Source: Acetobacterium wieringae (GTDB taxonomy: Bacteria > Bacillota > Clostridia > Eubacteriales > Eubacteriaceae). Taken from it: a stretch of 64,000 nucleotides of DNA. Numbering within the stretch: the first letter of the stretch is position 1; every line of letters starts with the position of its first letter. The notes under the pieces are model-generated. The model was not told the origin of the DNA and ran no database searches. It was given only the letters and a program-made list of their open reading frames with translations. Made by a program: the position numbers and the translations under genes. The stretch spans positions 62,001 to 126,000 of the forward strand of contig NZ_JAIPPU010000008.1 of the NCBI RefSeq assembly GCF_026646375.1, read 5' to 3'. Below are positions 54,451 through 64,000 of this stretch, piece after piece.

Positions 54451-55749
54451 TTATAGTAAATGCTTCCGGATCAGGGTGCGGGCTTCACCAATCATGTAGA
54501 GAGAACCCACAAAAACATTGACCTCGTTTGTTTGGGTCAAGTTGATGCTTTTAACGGCGTCATCCATATTGTCGTAGAAATCAACGCTTTTACCATAGGT
54601 CGTGCTGATTAATGTGGCCATTTTATCAGCTGGCATGGCCCGGTCACTGTTGGGTGTCAGGGTGTGAATGGTGCTGGCGATCGGTACCAGATAAGATAAC
54701 GATTCTTCGATGTCCTTGTCTTCCAGCATTCCGAAAAACAGGTTGATTGTGCGGTTGGGAAAATACTGCTTCATATTCTTGACAAAGGCCTGAATCCCAT
54801 TACTGTTGTGGGCGCCATCGATGAGGATCACTGGATTCTCCTGAAAAATTTCAAAACGCCCAGGAAAAACGACGTTAGCCAGCGCTTCTTTTATCTGACT
54901 GGAGTTGATTGAATAGCCTTTGCGAATCAATAGGGCAATGACTTCCAAAGCGGTCAGACAGTTCAGGGATTGATGATCACCGAGCAGTTTTAAGGTAAAG
55001 CCATCAAGATAGAGGTGATCACCCCGATATTTCAGGGTCTGATCGTGGGTGGTATGGCTTAGAATTGAAATATCATCGGGGTTAACCAAAACCACATTGG
55101 CATTTTTGGACTCGGCAAAGTCAAGAATGACCTTTAAGGCTTCGGGATCCTGAGGGTAGACAACAACATCGGAGCCTTCTTTGATAATAGAGGCTTTTTC
55201 GTAGGCAATTTCAGCCAAAGTGTTTCCCAGGTAGTCGGTGTGATCATTGCTGATCCCCATGATCACGACTGCCAATGGATCTTTGATGATGTTAGTGGCA
55301 TCAAGCCGTCCGCCCATTCCAACTTCAAGCACAACAAAGTCCACCTGTTTTTCATAAAAATATTGGAGACCAACGGCTGTCACCATTTCGAATTCGGTCG
55401 GGTGGGGTTCGCCTTGCTCCAATAGCACTTCGATCCGTTCCTTGACAAAGGTAGTAGCGGCGACCAGACTGTCATCGTCGATGGGTTCATTGTTTAACTG
55501 GATCCGTTCATTGAAGGCTTCCAGAAAGGGAGAGGTAAACAGACCAGTCGTGTATCCGGCGGTTTTTAAGATCGTGGCGATCATGGTGGAAGTGGATCCT
55601 TTGCCATTGGTGCCGGCAATGTGAATAAATTTAAGTTTATCTTGGGGGTTGTCCATGGCATTCAGCAGGAGTCTCATGCTATCAAGCCCTAATCGGGTGC
55701 CAAACTTGTGGGTTGCTTCAATGTAGCTGATGGCTTCGGTAACGTTCAT
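54451..55749 (-). CDS. folC: Folylpolyglutamate synthase / dihydrofolate synthase
   Basis: Adds glutamates to folates. The 432 residues include the P-loop HIAGTNGKGSTSTMIATILK, LFTSPFLEAFNERIQLN, EVGMGGRLDATNI and DGAHNSNGIQAF, typical of the Mur-ligase-like FolC. CAGGAGGCC precedes the ATG. It lies 6 bases after the 5-formyl-THF cyclo-ligase gene; both serve folate one-carbon metabolism, central to acetogens. Confidence 0.96.
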   Translation of the reverse strand: MNVTEAISYIEATHKFGTRLGLDSMRLLLNAMDNPQDKLKFIHIAGTNGKGSTSTMIATILKTAGYTTGLFTSPFLEAFNERIQLNNEPIDDDSLVAATTFVKERIEVLLEQGEPHPTEFEMVTAVGLQYFYEKQVDFVVLEVGMGGRLDATNIIKDPLAVVIMGISNDHTDYLGNTLAEIAYEKASIIKEGSDVVVYPQDPEALKVILDFAESKNANVVLVNPDDISILSHTTHDQTLKYRGDHLYLDGFTLKLLGDHQSLNCLTALEVIALLIRKGYSINSSQIKEALANVVFPGRFEIFQENPVILIDGAHNSNGIQAFVKNMKQYFPNRTINLFFGMLEDKDIEESLSYLVPIASTIHTLTPNSDRAMPADKMATLISTTYGKSVDFYDNMDDAVKSINLTQTNEVNVFVGSLYMIGEARTLIRKHLL

Positions 55750-55755
55750 GTTAGA

Positions 55756-56331
55756 TTAGGCCTCCTGAATTGGACAACAATTGACACATTTTTCGGTAAC
55801 CATGAACTGAACGCTTTTATCATGTTCTTCCATGGGAATTTTGTCAAAAATAAAGTCTTCACGAATCAGTGCAACGGTGATACAATCATCACTGACGGTT
55901 TCCAGAAAACGGTCATAATAGCCGCCGCCAAAGCCCATCCGGTGGCCAGAGGGTGAGAAGGCACACCCGGGTACCATCACGAGATCAAGTTTTTTTGGAT
56001 CAACAATCCGCATACATTCCTCACGAACTTCGAGGATTCCATAGTGACCCTCTTCCAGATCTTCGGGAAAATTAATCAGTTCTGACAGGGTAACGGTATG
56101 ATCTTCGATGTTACAAATGGGAACTACGATGTGTTTACCATCGGCAAGGGCTTTTTTGATAAAATCATGGGTATAAATTTCGGTGCCAAAGCTGACATAG
56201 GCCATAATCCAGTCGGCGTTTTTATAAAGATCACTATCCAGGAATTGTTCGATAATTTTTGCATCGGTATCGGCACAATAAATTTCTTTTCGTCGTGCCA
56301 GAACTTCTTTTCGGAACATACTTTTATCCAT
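55756..56331 (-). CDS. 5-formyltetrahydrofolate cyclo-ligase
   Basis: Converts 5-formyl-THF to 5,10-methenyl-THF with ATP. The 191 residues contain YVSFGTEIYTHDFI and the signature MGFGGGYYDRFL. It is the first gene of the small folate operon with folC. AGGAGAAGA precedes the ATG. Confidence 0.94.
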   Translation of the reverse strand: MDKSMFRKEVLARRKEIYCADTDAKIIEQFLDSDLYKNADWIMAYVSFGTEIYTHDFIKKALADGKHIVVPICNIEDHTVTLSELINFPEDLEEGHYGILEVREECMRIVDPKKLDLVMVPGCAFSPSGHRMGFGGGYYDRFLETVSDDCITVALIREDFIFDKIPMEEHDKSVQFMVTEKCVNCCPIQEA

Positions 56332-56532
56332 TTTCTTCTCCTAATATTAAGATTAATTGACGATGATATTATAACATAAAGTCGGTTATCGACAAAAAAT
56401 TATCGAGGGGAAATTTTATCTGAATTTTCGCTTGAAAAACAAGGATTCTTGGTTATACTGGAAATAGTGCATAAAAATAATCCATAAATAATACGCTTGA
56501 AAGCGTAAACAGAAAAAAGGTGTAAAAAATAA

Positions 56533-57204
56533 ATGAAGCAATTATTAATTGCCTGCGAAACCATCAAAGACGAGGTTGAACTGGCATTGAAAAAAAACAA
56601 CGTAAAATTGGATACTGTCTGGATGTCCAATCTGCTCCATGACTCTCCGGAACGATTGAAAAACGCCCTTCAGGAAGAAATAGACAAAGCTGAAGAGGAA
56701 TATGATCAACTCTTGTTTGCCTATGGCAATTGCGGCAACGGATTGTTGGGGTTAAAAAGTAACACGGCCACTTTGATTATTCCCCGTTATGGAGATTGCA
56801 TTGATATCCTACTTTCAGAGAAAGATAATCTGGAGCGGATTCGAACATCCACTTACTTTCTGACTGAGGGCTGGTTGCGGGGGGAAAAGTCCCTGGACAA
56901 AGAGTTTGCTCATAACAAGCAAAAGTACGGCGAAAGTCGGGCCAGAAAAGTTATGAATATTATGTTTCGGAACTATGAAAACCTGATGCTGATCGATACG
57001 GGCGCCTACTCAGTTGATAATTCGCTACCCCGGGTAAATGAGATTGGTGAACTTATCGGACTGGAAGTGGTGGTCGATCAGGGGAGCATATCACCGCTTG
57101 AAAAACTGGTAACCGGTCAGTGGCAGGAGGGCTTTTGTATTATTCCGCCCGGTCAAATGACCACGCATAATGATTTTGATGAGATAACGGTTCGAAACAG
57201 GTAG
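56533..57204 (+). CDS. DUF1638 family protein
   Basis: The 223-residue protein has the family's pattern: LIACETIKDEVELAL, MSNLLHDSPERLKNAL, YGNCGNGLLGL and IPRYGDCIDILLS. The function is unknown. In anaerobes the family is often seen near corrinoid-dependent methyltransferases, which fits the B12-rich setting, but no such gene is adjacent here. A short palindrome (TACGCTT-GA-AAGCGTA, 56492-56507) lies just upstream and could be an operator. Confidence 0.85.
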   Translation: MKQLLIACETIKDEVELALKKNNVKLDTVWMSNLLHDSPERLKNALQEEIDKAEEEYDQLLFAYGNCGNGLLGLKSNTATLIIPRYGDCIDILLSEKDNLERIRTSTYFLTEGWLRGEKSLDKEFAHNKQKYGESRARKVMNIMFRNYENLMLIDTGAYSVDNSLPRVNEIGELIGLEVVVDQGSISPLEKLVTGQWQEGFCIIPPGQMTTHNDFDEITVRNR

Positions 57205-57228
57205 GATATAATAGTATGTTGGTTGGAT

Positions 57229-57272
57229 AAACACCTGTTTTGATCTTTAAAGGGTTGAAATAGGTGTTTTTG
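57229..57272 (+). terminator. Terminator of the DUF1638 gene
   Basis: AAACACCT pairs with AGGTGTTT and is followed by TTTG; a long loop with inner TTT/AAA pairing. Confidence 0.8.
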
Positions 57273-57288
57273 TGGTGTGAAACCCGAT

Positions 57289-57317
57289 TTCACAAAGTTT
57301 AATAAGTATGGTATAGT
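57289..57317 (+). promoter_or_regulatory. Promoter of the hemolysin III gene
   Basis: TTCACA (57289-57294) and TATAGT (57312-57317), 17 bases apart, 40 bases before the ATG. Confidence 0.6.
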
Positions 57318-57356
57318 GGTAACAGCGAATGATTGAGTAACAGAAAGGACAAAAAA

Positions 57357-58001
57357 ATGAATCAGTTTAGAGAACCGATGAATGCGTTCACCCATTTAAT
57401 TGGGGCAATACTATCCATCTTTGGCATTATTGCGATGTTGATTTTAATTATTGCAGAGGGTAGTCTGACCCCTCTGACACTCATTTCGGTGCTGGCTTTT
57501 GGAATGGGACTAATCTGTCTCTATGGCACCAGCTTCAGATACCATGCATCACATGGTAGTAAGGAAAAAATTCTGCATCTGAAAAAATTGGATCATGCCA
57601 TGATCTTTATTCTGATTGCTGGAACCTATACTCCATTTTGTCTGCTCTGCTTAACGGGAACCATGCGGATAGCGATGATGGTGGCGATCTGGGGAGTGGC
57701 GCTAGTCGGGATTATTCTTAAAGTGGCCTGGATCAATATGCCAAGGTGGCTGGGAACTGGCCTCTATATTTTTCTGGGATGGTTTGCGCTATTTGTTTTA
57801 GGGCCGCTGTATCGGGCATTGCCTCGACCCGGTTTTGTGCTGCTGGTTGGCGGTGGGGTGATGTATACCATCGGCGGGGTGATTTACGCCATCAAAAAGC
57901 CAAACTTTGGTAAAAATTTCGGATTTCACGAATTATTTCACATTTTTGTAATATTAGGTTCTCTGTGTCATTTTATTTGCGTTTTTTTCTTTATTCTTTA
58001 A
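57357..58001 (+). CDS. Hemolysin III / PAQR family membrane protein
   Basis: A 214-residue seven-helix protein: NAFTHLIGAILSIFGIIAML at the start, FRYHASHGS, LDHAMIFILIAGTYTPFCLL and GFHELFHIFVILGSLCHFI, with the histidines that bind a metal in PAQR proteins. ATG 57357 follows AAAGGA; an upstream in-frame TTG has no site. Despite the name, a role in lipid or membrane homeostasis is likely. Confidence 0.93.
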   Translation: MNQFREPMNAFTHLIGAILSIFGIIAMLILIIAEGSLTPLTLISVLAFGMGLICLYGTSFRYHASHGSKEKILHLKKLDHAMIFILIAGTYTPFCLLCLTGTMRIAMMVAIWGVALVGIILKVAWINMPRWLGTGLYIFLGWFALFVLGPLYRALPRPGFVLLVGGGVMYTIGGVIYAIKKPNFGKNFGFHELFHIFVILGSLCHFICVFFFIL

Positions 58002-58096
58002 GAAAAAAATGGTATCATAAAAAAGTTGATAGTTAAAACAAAATTATTATTGTATTTTATAAAAAAACTGTTAAACTATATAGTGTTGTTAATTGC

Positions 58097-58138
58097 ATCA
58101 CTGCAAAAAAAAAACTCATTTTTTGCAGTGATTTTTTT
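58097..58138 (+). terminator. Strong hairpin with T-run upstream of pyrG
   Basis: ATCACTGCAAAAAA, 8-base loop, TTTTTTGCAGTGAT then TTTTTT: a 14-bp perfect stem. It lies ~95 bases after the hemolysin III gene and ~46 bases before pyrG. It may simply end the upstream transcript or attenuate pyrG. Confidence 0.88.
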
Positions 58139-58148
58139 GTTGAAATAA

Positions 58149-59789
<1,641 letters not shown>

Positions 59790-60144
59790 TGGATAAAAAA
59801 ATCAAGATCCCAGATCTTGATTTTTTTTATGGGCGTACACACAAGATATATTAACAGAAAAACTGTGGATAACTTATAAAATGTGGATAGTATTCGAACA
59901 AAGCTGTGGAGAACATCGGTTTTACCTGTGGATAATGTGGATAACCATGTTGACTAGTGGAAGAACCCCCCAATAGCCCCAATGTAATGGGAAAACAATG
60001 AACAGGTCAATTGTTAATAAAAAATAGTTGATTAGACACAGGCTGTGGAAAATAAAATATGATTGTTTTGTAGCAGAAATGGCGATATAATGAAGGTCAT
60101 TCAAACGACCACGTTGAAAAATAAAAAGATACAAGGTGAATTAA
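59790..60144. other. Non-coding pyrG-nadE spacer with a cluster of DnaA-box-like sites
   Basis: After the pyrG terminator this A/T-rich spacer has no gene. It holds six copies of TGTGGATAA or near variants, all on the + strand: 59864-59872 (exact), 59882-59890 (TGTGGATAG), 59905-59913 (TGTGGAGAA), 59927-59935 and 59936-59944 (exact, back to back), and 60044-60052 (TGTGGAAAA). TGTGGATAA is the complement of the consensus DnaA box TTATCCACA. dnaA and dnaN are not nearby in the window. It may be a DnaA-titration or origin-related site. Confidence 0.75.
59795..59828 (+). terminator. Terminator of pyrG
   Basis: AAAAATCAAGATC, loop CCA, GATCTTGATTTTT then more T: a perfect 12-13-bp stem 6 bases after the stop. 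Confidence 0.95.
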
Positions 60145-62091
60145 ATGCATAAATTTGGTTTTTTTAGAACAGCCTGCGCTGTTCCCAGACTTAAATTGGC
60201 AGACTGCCAATATAATCTCAATGAAATGACTGGACTGGCAGAAAAGGCCTGGGATCAGGGTGTGGAAGTGCTATTGTTTCCGGAGTTAGGGATTACCGGG
60301 TATACCTGCGGTGATCTGTTTTTTCAGCGGGAGCTGCAGAAAAATGCCGTCAAGGCACTGGACAGCCTGTGTCAATGGTCAGACGGAAAAAAAATGCTGC
60401 TGGTGGTGGGTCTGCCCCTGGCTATTAACGGCAGTTTGTATAACTGTTCAGCACTGCTAAACGACGGTAAAATTCTGGGGATTGTCCCCAAAACCTATAT
60501 CCCCAATCATCAGGAATTCTATGAGAAACGTTGGTTTGCTTCGGCAAAATCATTGAATCAGACAGAAATTACCATCGGTTCCCAAGCGGTTCCGATTGGA
60601 ACGGATTTGTTGTTTAAGCACGTTCATCGGGAAGAATTTGTAGTGGCCGTCGAAATATGTGAAGACCTGTGGGTGCCGATTTCACCGGGCAGCTTTCACG
60701 CGCTGGCTGGTGCCACGGTGATTCTTAATCCCTCCGCCAGCAATGAGGTGGTGGGCAAAAGTGATTATCGAAGGGAACTGATCCGCTCCCAATCCGGACG
60801 CTGCAATGCAGCTTATCTCTATGCCTCAGCAGGATTTGGTGAATCCACCAGTGATCTGGTTTTCGGTGGCAATGCGATAATCTGTGAACGGGGGATCCTA
60901 CTTAAAGAACTACCTAAATTTAACCTGGGAAATGAATTGCTGATTTGCGATATTGATGTGGAATCACTTAATCATGACCGCCAAATGCAACATGGTTTTG
61001 GCGATTCGGTGGATTTGCTTAATAATCATTCCTACCGAACCATTACGTTTGAAACCTCAGGCACCAATGATTTTGATCGGGAGGTTAACCCGCAGCCCTT
61101 TGTTCCGGCAGATCCCAACCGTCGCAGTGAACGATGTGAAGAAATCTTTAATATTCAAACCATCGGTTTGGCTACCCGCCTGGCTCATATCGGGAATGCC
61201 CCAATGGTAGTGGGGATTTCCGGGGGACTGGACTCCACCATGGCGCTTTTGGTCTGTGTCAGTGTTTGTGATCGCTTTGGCATCCCCCGGGAAAAAATTC
61301 ATGCCGTCACGATGCCCGGCTTTGGTACCACCGACCGCACCTACGATAATGCCGTAGCCCTGATCAAGGGTTTAGGCGCCAGCTTCCATGAGATTTCGAT
61401 TGTGGCGGCCTGTACCGCGCACTTTAATGATATCGGCCACCCCATGGAGCTTCATAATATCACCTACGAAAATTCCCAGGCCCGGGAACGCACCCAGATT
61501 CTGATGGATCTTTCCAATAAACTGGGAGGGATTGTTATTGGTACCGGGGATCTTTCGGAACTGGCACTGGGCTGGGCCACCTATAATGGTGATCATATGT
61601 CGATGTACAGTGTCAATGCCAGTGTGCCAAAAACCCTGATCCGTTACCTGGTGGAGTGGGTGGCCGATCATTCGCCCGAAGCAGACATTCGCAAAATTCT
61701 TTATGATGTTCTGGCAACCCCAGTTTCTCCGGAACTGCTGCCGCCGGATGCCGATGGAAAAATTACCCAGAAAACGGAAGAAACCGTGGGACCCTATGAA
61801 CTTCACGATTTCTTCATGTATCAAATGGTTCGTCACGGCTTTTCACCAGAAAAAGTATATTTTCTGGCCTGCAAGGCCTTTGACGGCGTCTATCAAAAGG
61901 CAGTAATTTTTAAATGGCTAAAAAACTTTTATCATCGTTTCTTTGGCCAGCAGTTTAAACGAAACTGTCTTCCCGATGGTCCCAAGGTTGGTTCGGTATC
62001 CTTTTCGCCCCGGGGCGACTGGCGAATGCCATCGGATGCCCACGCAACCCAGTGGCTTCAGAGCCTGGAAAAAATGGCGCCTCTCGGTTAA
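60145..62091 (+). CDS. nadE: NAD+ synthetase, glutamine-dependent
   Basis: Amidates nicotinate adenine dinucleotide to NAD+. The 648 residues carry an N-terminal nitrilase-type glutaminase with E47 (FPELGITGYTCGD), a Lys in VPKTYIPNHQEFYEKRW and the nucleophile C172 (VEICEDLW), then the synthetase with the PP-loop VGISGGLDSTMALLV and GTGDLSELALGWATYNGDHM. AAGGTG precedes ATG. It reads away from the DnaA-box-like cluster. Confidence 0.96.
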   Translation: MHKFGFFRTACAVPRLKLADCQYNLNEMTGLAEKAWDQGVEVLLFPELGITGYTCGDLFFQRELQKNAVKALDSLCQWSDGKKMLLVVGLPLAINGSLYNCSALLNDGKILGIVPKTYIPNHQEFYEKRWFASAKSLNQTEITIGSQAVPIGTDLLFKHVHREEFVVAVEICEDLWVPISPGSFHALAGATVILNPSASNEVVGKSDYRRELIRSQSGRCNAAYLYASAGFGESTSDLVFGGNAIICERGILLKELPKFNLGNELLICDIDVESLNHDRQMQHGFGDSVDLLNNHSYRTITFETSGTNDFDREVNPQPFVPADPNRRSERCEEIFNIQTIGLATRLAHIGNAPMVVGISGGLDSTMALLVCVSVCDRFGIPREKIHAVTMPGFGTTDRTYDNAVALIKGLGASFHEISIVAACTAHFNDIGHPMELHNITYENSQARERTQILMDLSNKLGGIVIGTGDLSELALGWATYNGDHMSMYSVNASVPKTLIRYLVEWVADHSPEADIRKILYDVLATPVSPELLPPDADGKITQKTEETVGPYELHDFFMYQMVRHGFSPEKVYFLACKAFDGVYQKAVIFKWLKNFYHRFFGQQFKRNCLPDGPKVGSVSFSPRGDWRMPSDAHATQWLQSLEKMAPLG

Positions 62092-62097
62092 ATTGAT

Positions 62098-62135
62098 AAA
62101 AAAAAGAAGCTGTCCGAAAACAGCTTCTTTTTTTA
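62098..62135. terminator. Bidirectional terminator between nadE and the XRE gene
   Basis: AAAAAAAGAAGCTGT, short loop, ACAGCTTCTTTTTTT; the stop of the convergent XRE gene lies at its right edge. Confidence 0.93.
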
Positions 62136-62540
62136 GGATTCTTTTTTAGCGTAATGTTGGAGCAAAACTTCGTGTTTGAAGTTAATAAAATCAAGAATTT
62201 CCCGCTTGCCTTCGTCGCTGGTCATGGCGTATCCGAACAGCCCCAGTAGGTCTTTCATATCCAATGGTTTAACTAATTGTTCAGCCGAGTTTAATGAACC
62301 CTCCGATTTAAGTTTAGCATCATTGAGAGATGTGGCATTGTCAGTCCGACAAAGTAAATAATCAACCGATACATCAAAATAATCAGCGATTTCAACCAGT
62401 AACTGGTTTTCAGGAAGGTTTTTATCCTTCTCGTACTTGGAAATTGAGCTCTTGTTTAAATCAAAATGCTCAGCAAAATCTTGCTGGGTCATATCCTTAT
62501 TAATTCGTAGTCGTTTTAATCGGGTACCAAAAGTAGACAT
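62133..62540 (-). CDS. XRE-family transcriptional regulator
   Basis: A 135-residue protein with an N-terminal Cro/C1-type helix-turn-helix (LKRLRINKDMTQQDFAEHFD, then LNKSSISKYEKDKNLPENQ) followed by YFDVSVDYLLCRTDN and a ~60-residue helical tail. Such repressors often control themselves and a neighbour. TTGGAGGAA precedes the ATG. The spacer to the divergent helicase gene contains inverted repeats that could be its operator. Confidence 0.9.
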   Translation of the reverse strand: MSTFGTRLKRLRINKDMTQQDFAEHFDLNKSSISKYEKDKNLPENQLLVEIADYFDVSVDYLLCRTDNATSLNDAKLKSEGSLNSAEQLVKPLDMKDLLGLFGYAMTSDEGKREILDFINFKHEVLLQHYAKKES

Positions 62541-62591
62541 CGTGTTTCCTCCAAAAAATATTCATAAACTCAGTATGAACGAATAAGATAA

Positions 62592-62623
62592 ACACATGAT
62601 ATGTGTATAATCGTATTATACAC
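62592..62623. promoter_or_regulatory. Overlapping inverted repeats, likely operator of the XRE regulator
   Basis: ACACAT-GAT-ATGTGT (62592-62606) overlaps GTGTATAAT-CGT-ATTATACAC (62603-62623), both perfect. The second one contains TATAAT on both strands, so it could hold -10 elements of divergent promoters. It is ~50 bases upstream of the XRE start and ~170 bases before the helicase start. Confidence 0.6.
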
Positions 62624-62791
62624 TATTCGTATACTTGCTGGCTAGAAATTTTATACAAAGGTGCAAAACCGGAAATAATTCAAATTCCACATGAAACAGA
62701 AGCACTATTTCTTAATAAATCTAAAACAAACTTGCGTTATCGTTTCATTTGGTTTAAAATAAGATGTTATATATTCGAGAAAGGATACTAA

Positions 62792-64000
62792 ATGAAATTT
62801 ACAGAATTAGAAATTAATGAACAATTACTGCAAGGCATCGAAGAAATGGGCTTTGTAGAAATGACCGAAATCCAGGAGCGAGCGATACCACAATTGATGA
62901 TGGGAGGAGACCTCATTGGAAAATCGCAAACCGGAACAGGAAAAACTGTTGCCTTTGCAATTCCAGCCATTACAAAGCTTGACCCTTCCATAAAGAAAGT
63001 ACAAGTTTTAGTTCTATGCCCAACCCGTGAGTTGGCAGTACAGGTCTCAGACGAGTTTAGAAAAGTAATAAAATACCAGAAAGGCGTAAAAGTTCTGCCG
63101 ATTTTTGGTGGGGCATCCATTGAAGGTCAAATCAGAGACCTTAAATCCGGGGTTCAGATCGTCGTTGGCACCCCCGGCCGGGTAATGGATCATATGCGTC
63201 GAAAAACCTTGAAACTGCACGATGTTTCGATGGTGGTGCTGGACGAAGCAGATGAAATGTTAAACATGGGATTCCGGGAAGATATTGAATTGATTCTCGA
63301 TGAAATTGACCATGATATTCAGACTGTGTTATTCTCAGCGACGATGCCAAAACCAATTTTAAAAATTGCTGAAACCTATCAAAAAAATCCGGTAATGATT
63401 GAAATTTCGCCAAAAACGATGGTGGCTACCAGCATTGAGCAGAAATACTTTAACATCAGTGATCACCATAAGTTTGAAGCGTTAACCCGATTACTGGATG
63501 TTTACAAACCCCAGCGATCGCTTATTTTTTGTAACACCAAAAAATATGTTGATGAAATCACCGATGATCTGAAAAAATTGGGTTATTCGGTTGACAAGAT
63601 TCATGGTGACATGCGTCAAATGTCTAGAATGGCGGTATTAAAAGATTTCAGTCGCGGTAAACTGAATATCCTGGTGGCAACCGATGTGGCGGCCCGGGGG
63701 ATTGATGTGGATGATGTGGATATTGTCTTTAACTACGATGTGCCAGACAATGAAGAATACTACGTCCATCGAATTGGTCGAACCGGCCGGGCGGGTAAAA
63801 GCGGAATTTCCCTGACCCTGGCACGATCAAGAGATCAGTTCAGACTCAAAAAGATTACGGATTACACTAAAAAAAGTATCGAACGGGATCTGATTCCTAC
63901 CAGTGAAGTCATCAATGACATAAAGATAGCCCACTTCCACGAACGCTTTAAAATTCGGGCTGAAAAAGGCACTGAAAAAGGCAGCCTGGATACCTACTTG
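62792..64000 (+). CDS. DEAD-box RNA helicase (3' end outside the window)
   Basis: The frame is open from ATG 62792 (behind AAAGGA) to the window end, 403 codons. In order: Q-motif (GFVEMTEIQERAIPQ), motif I GKSQTGTGKT (43-52), Ia PTRELAVQ, GG, TPGR, motif II DEAD (151-154), SAT, then LIFCNTKKYVDE, VATDVAARGIDVDDV and HRIGRTGRAG. It resembles CshA/DeaD-type helicases of Firmicutes that act in ribosome assembly and mRNA decay. The C-terminal extension begins near the window end, so the subfamily cannot be told. Confidence 0.95.
   Translation, partial: MKFTELEINEQLLQGIEEMGFVEMTEIQERAIPQLMMGGDLIGKSQTGTGKTVAFAIPAITKLDPSIKKVQVLVLCPTRELAVQVSDEFRKVIKYQKGVKVLPIFGGASIEGQIRDLKSGVQIVVGTPGRVMDHMRRKTLKLHDVSMVVLDEADEMLNMGFREDIELILDEIDHDIQTVLFSATMPKPILKIAETYQKNPVMIEISPKTMVATSIEQKYFNISDHHKFEALTRLLDVYKPQRSLIFCNTKKYVDEITDDLKKLGYSVDKIHGDMRQMSRMAVLKDFSRGKLNILVATDVAARGIDVDDVDIVFNYDVPDNEEYYVHRIGRTGRAGKSGISLTLARSRDQFRLKKITDYTKKSIERDLIPTSEVINDIKIAHFHERFKIRAEKGTEKGSLDTYL

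Noticed and set aside
60001-60020. Further truncated copy of the palindromic repeat (GGTCAATTGTTAAT near 60006)
   Set aside because: Only about 12 bases resemble an element end, there is no GTACCG, and the region is A/T-rich, so chance is enough.
62603-62791. A 62-codon frame in front of the DEAD-box helicase
   Set aside because: It begins inside the inverted repeat, has no ribosome site and no family-like pattern.

Overview
The window looks like a chromosome segment from an anaerobic Firmicute of the class Clostridia. An Acetobacterium-like acetogen is my best guess. The reasons are a large anaerobic (cobalt-early) cobalamin operon, a folate one-carbon gene pair, a DUF1638 gene of the kind seen in corrinoid-using anaerobes, Gram-positive Shine-Dalgarno sites with many TTG/GTG starts, and a Bacillus/Clostridium-type origin-region gene order from which several sporulation genes are missing. 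The genus is inference; no rRNA gene is present.

Region 1 (1-12.6 kb) is a tetrapyrrole/B12 operon: cobA-hemD (5' end outside the window), hemB, hemL, cbiK, cbiF, cbiG, cbiH, cbiJ, cbiP, cbiB, a CobD-type aminotransferase and cobU, closed by a terminator. Palindromic repeat elements lie after hemB and hemL. Several pathway genes (cbiL, cbiC, cbiD, cbiE/T, cbiA, cobS) are not here.

Region 2 (12.6-32.3 kb) is accessory and mixed: an AlkD-like DNA repair protein, an old-yellow-enzyme-type oxidoreductase divergent from a PucR/CdaR-type activator, a more A/T-rich run of small genes (VOC protein, methyltransferase, DUF1697, Sel1-repeat protein, small membrane protein), a MacB-type ABC export operon headed by a perfect 27-bp inverted repeat, a degenerate sensor-kinase-like protein, a DUF3221 lipoprotein, a SEC-C protein, a patatin, two DUF4190 membrane proteins, a divergent Lgt-family protein and murC.

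Region 3 (32.5-54.4 kb) is the conserved housekeeping block known from the origin-proximal region of Bacillus: purR, spoVG, glmU, prs, pth, mfd, a PrsA-like foldase, a SpoVB-like flippase, mazG, hup, rqcP, divIC, ppx, five tRNAs (Leu, fMet, Met, Glu, Val), tilS, hpt, ftsH, a thioesterase, coaX and dusB. Nearly all genes run on the + strand. A third palindromic repeat follows ftsH.

Region 4 (54.4-64 kb) holds folC and 5-formyl-THF cyclo-ligase on the minus strand, then a DUF1638 protein, a hemolysin III/PAQR protein, pyrG, an intergenic cluster of DnaA-box-like 9-mers, glutamine-dependent nadE, an XRE repressor, and the start of a DEAD-box RNA helicase that runs off the window.

I found no transposase, phage module, CRISPR array or rRNA. 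The most notable unexplained signals are non-coding: the palindromic repeat family, the 27-bp inverted repeat, and the DnaA-box cluster between pyrG and nadE.
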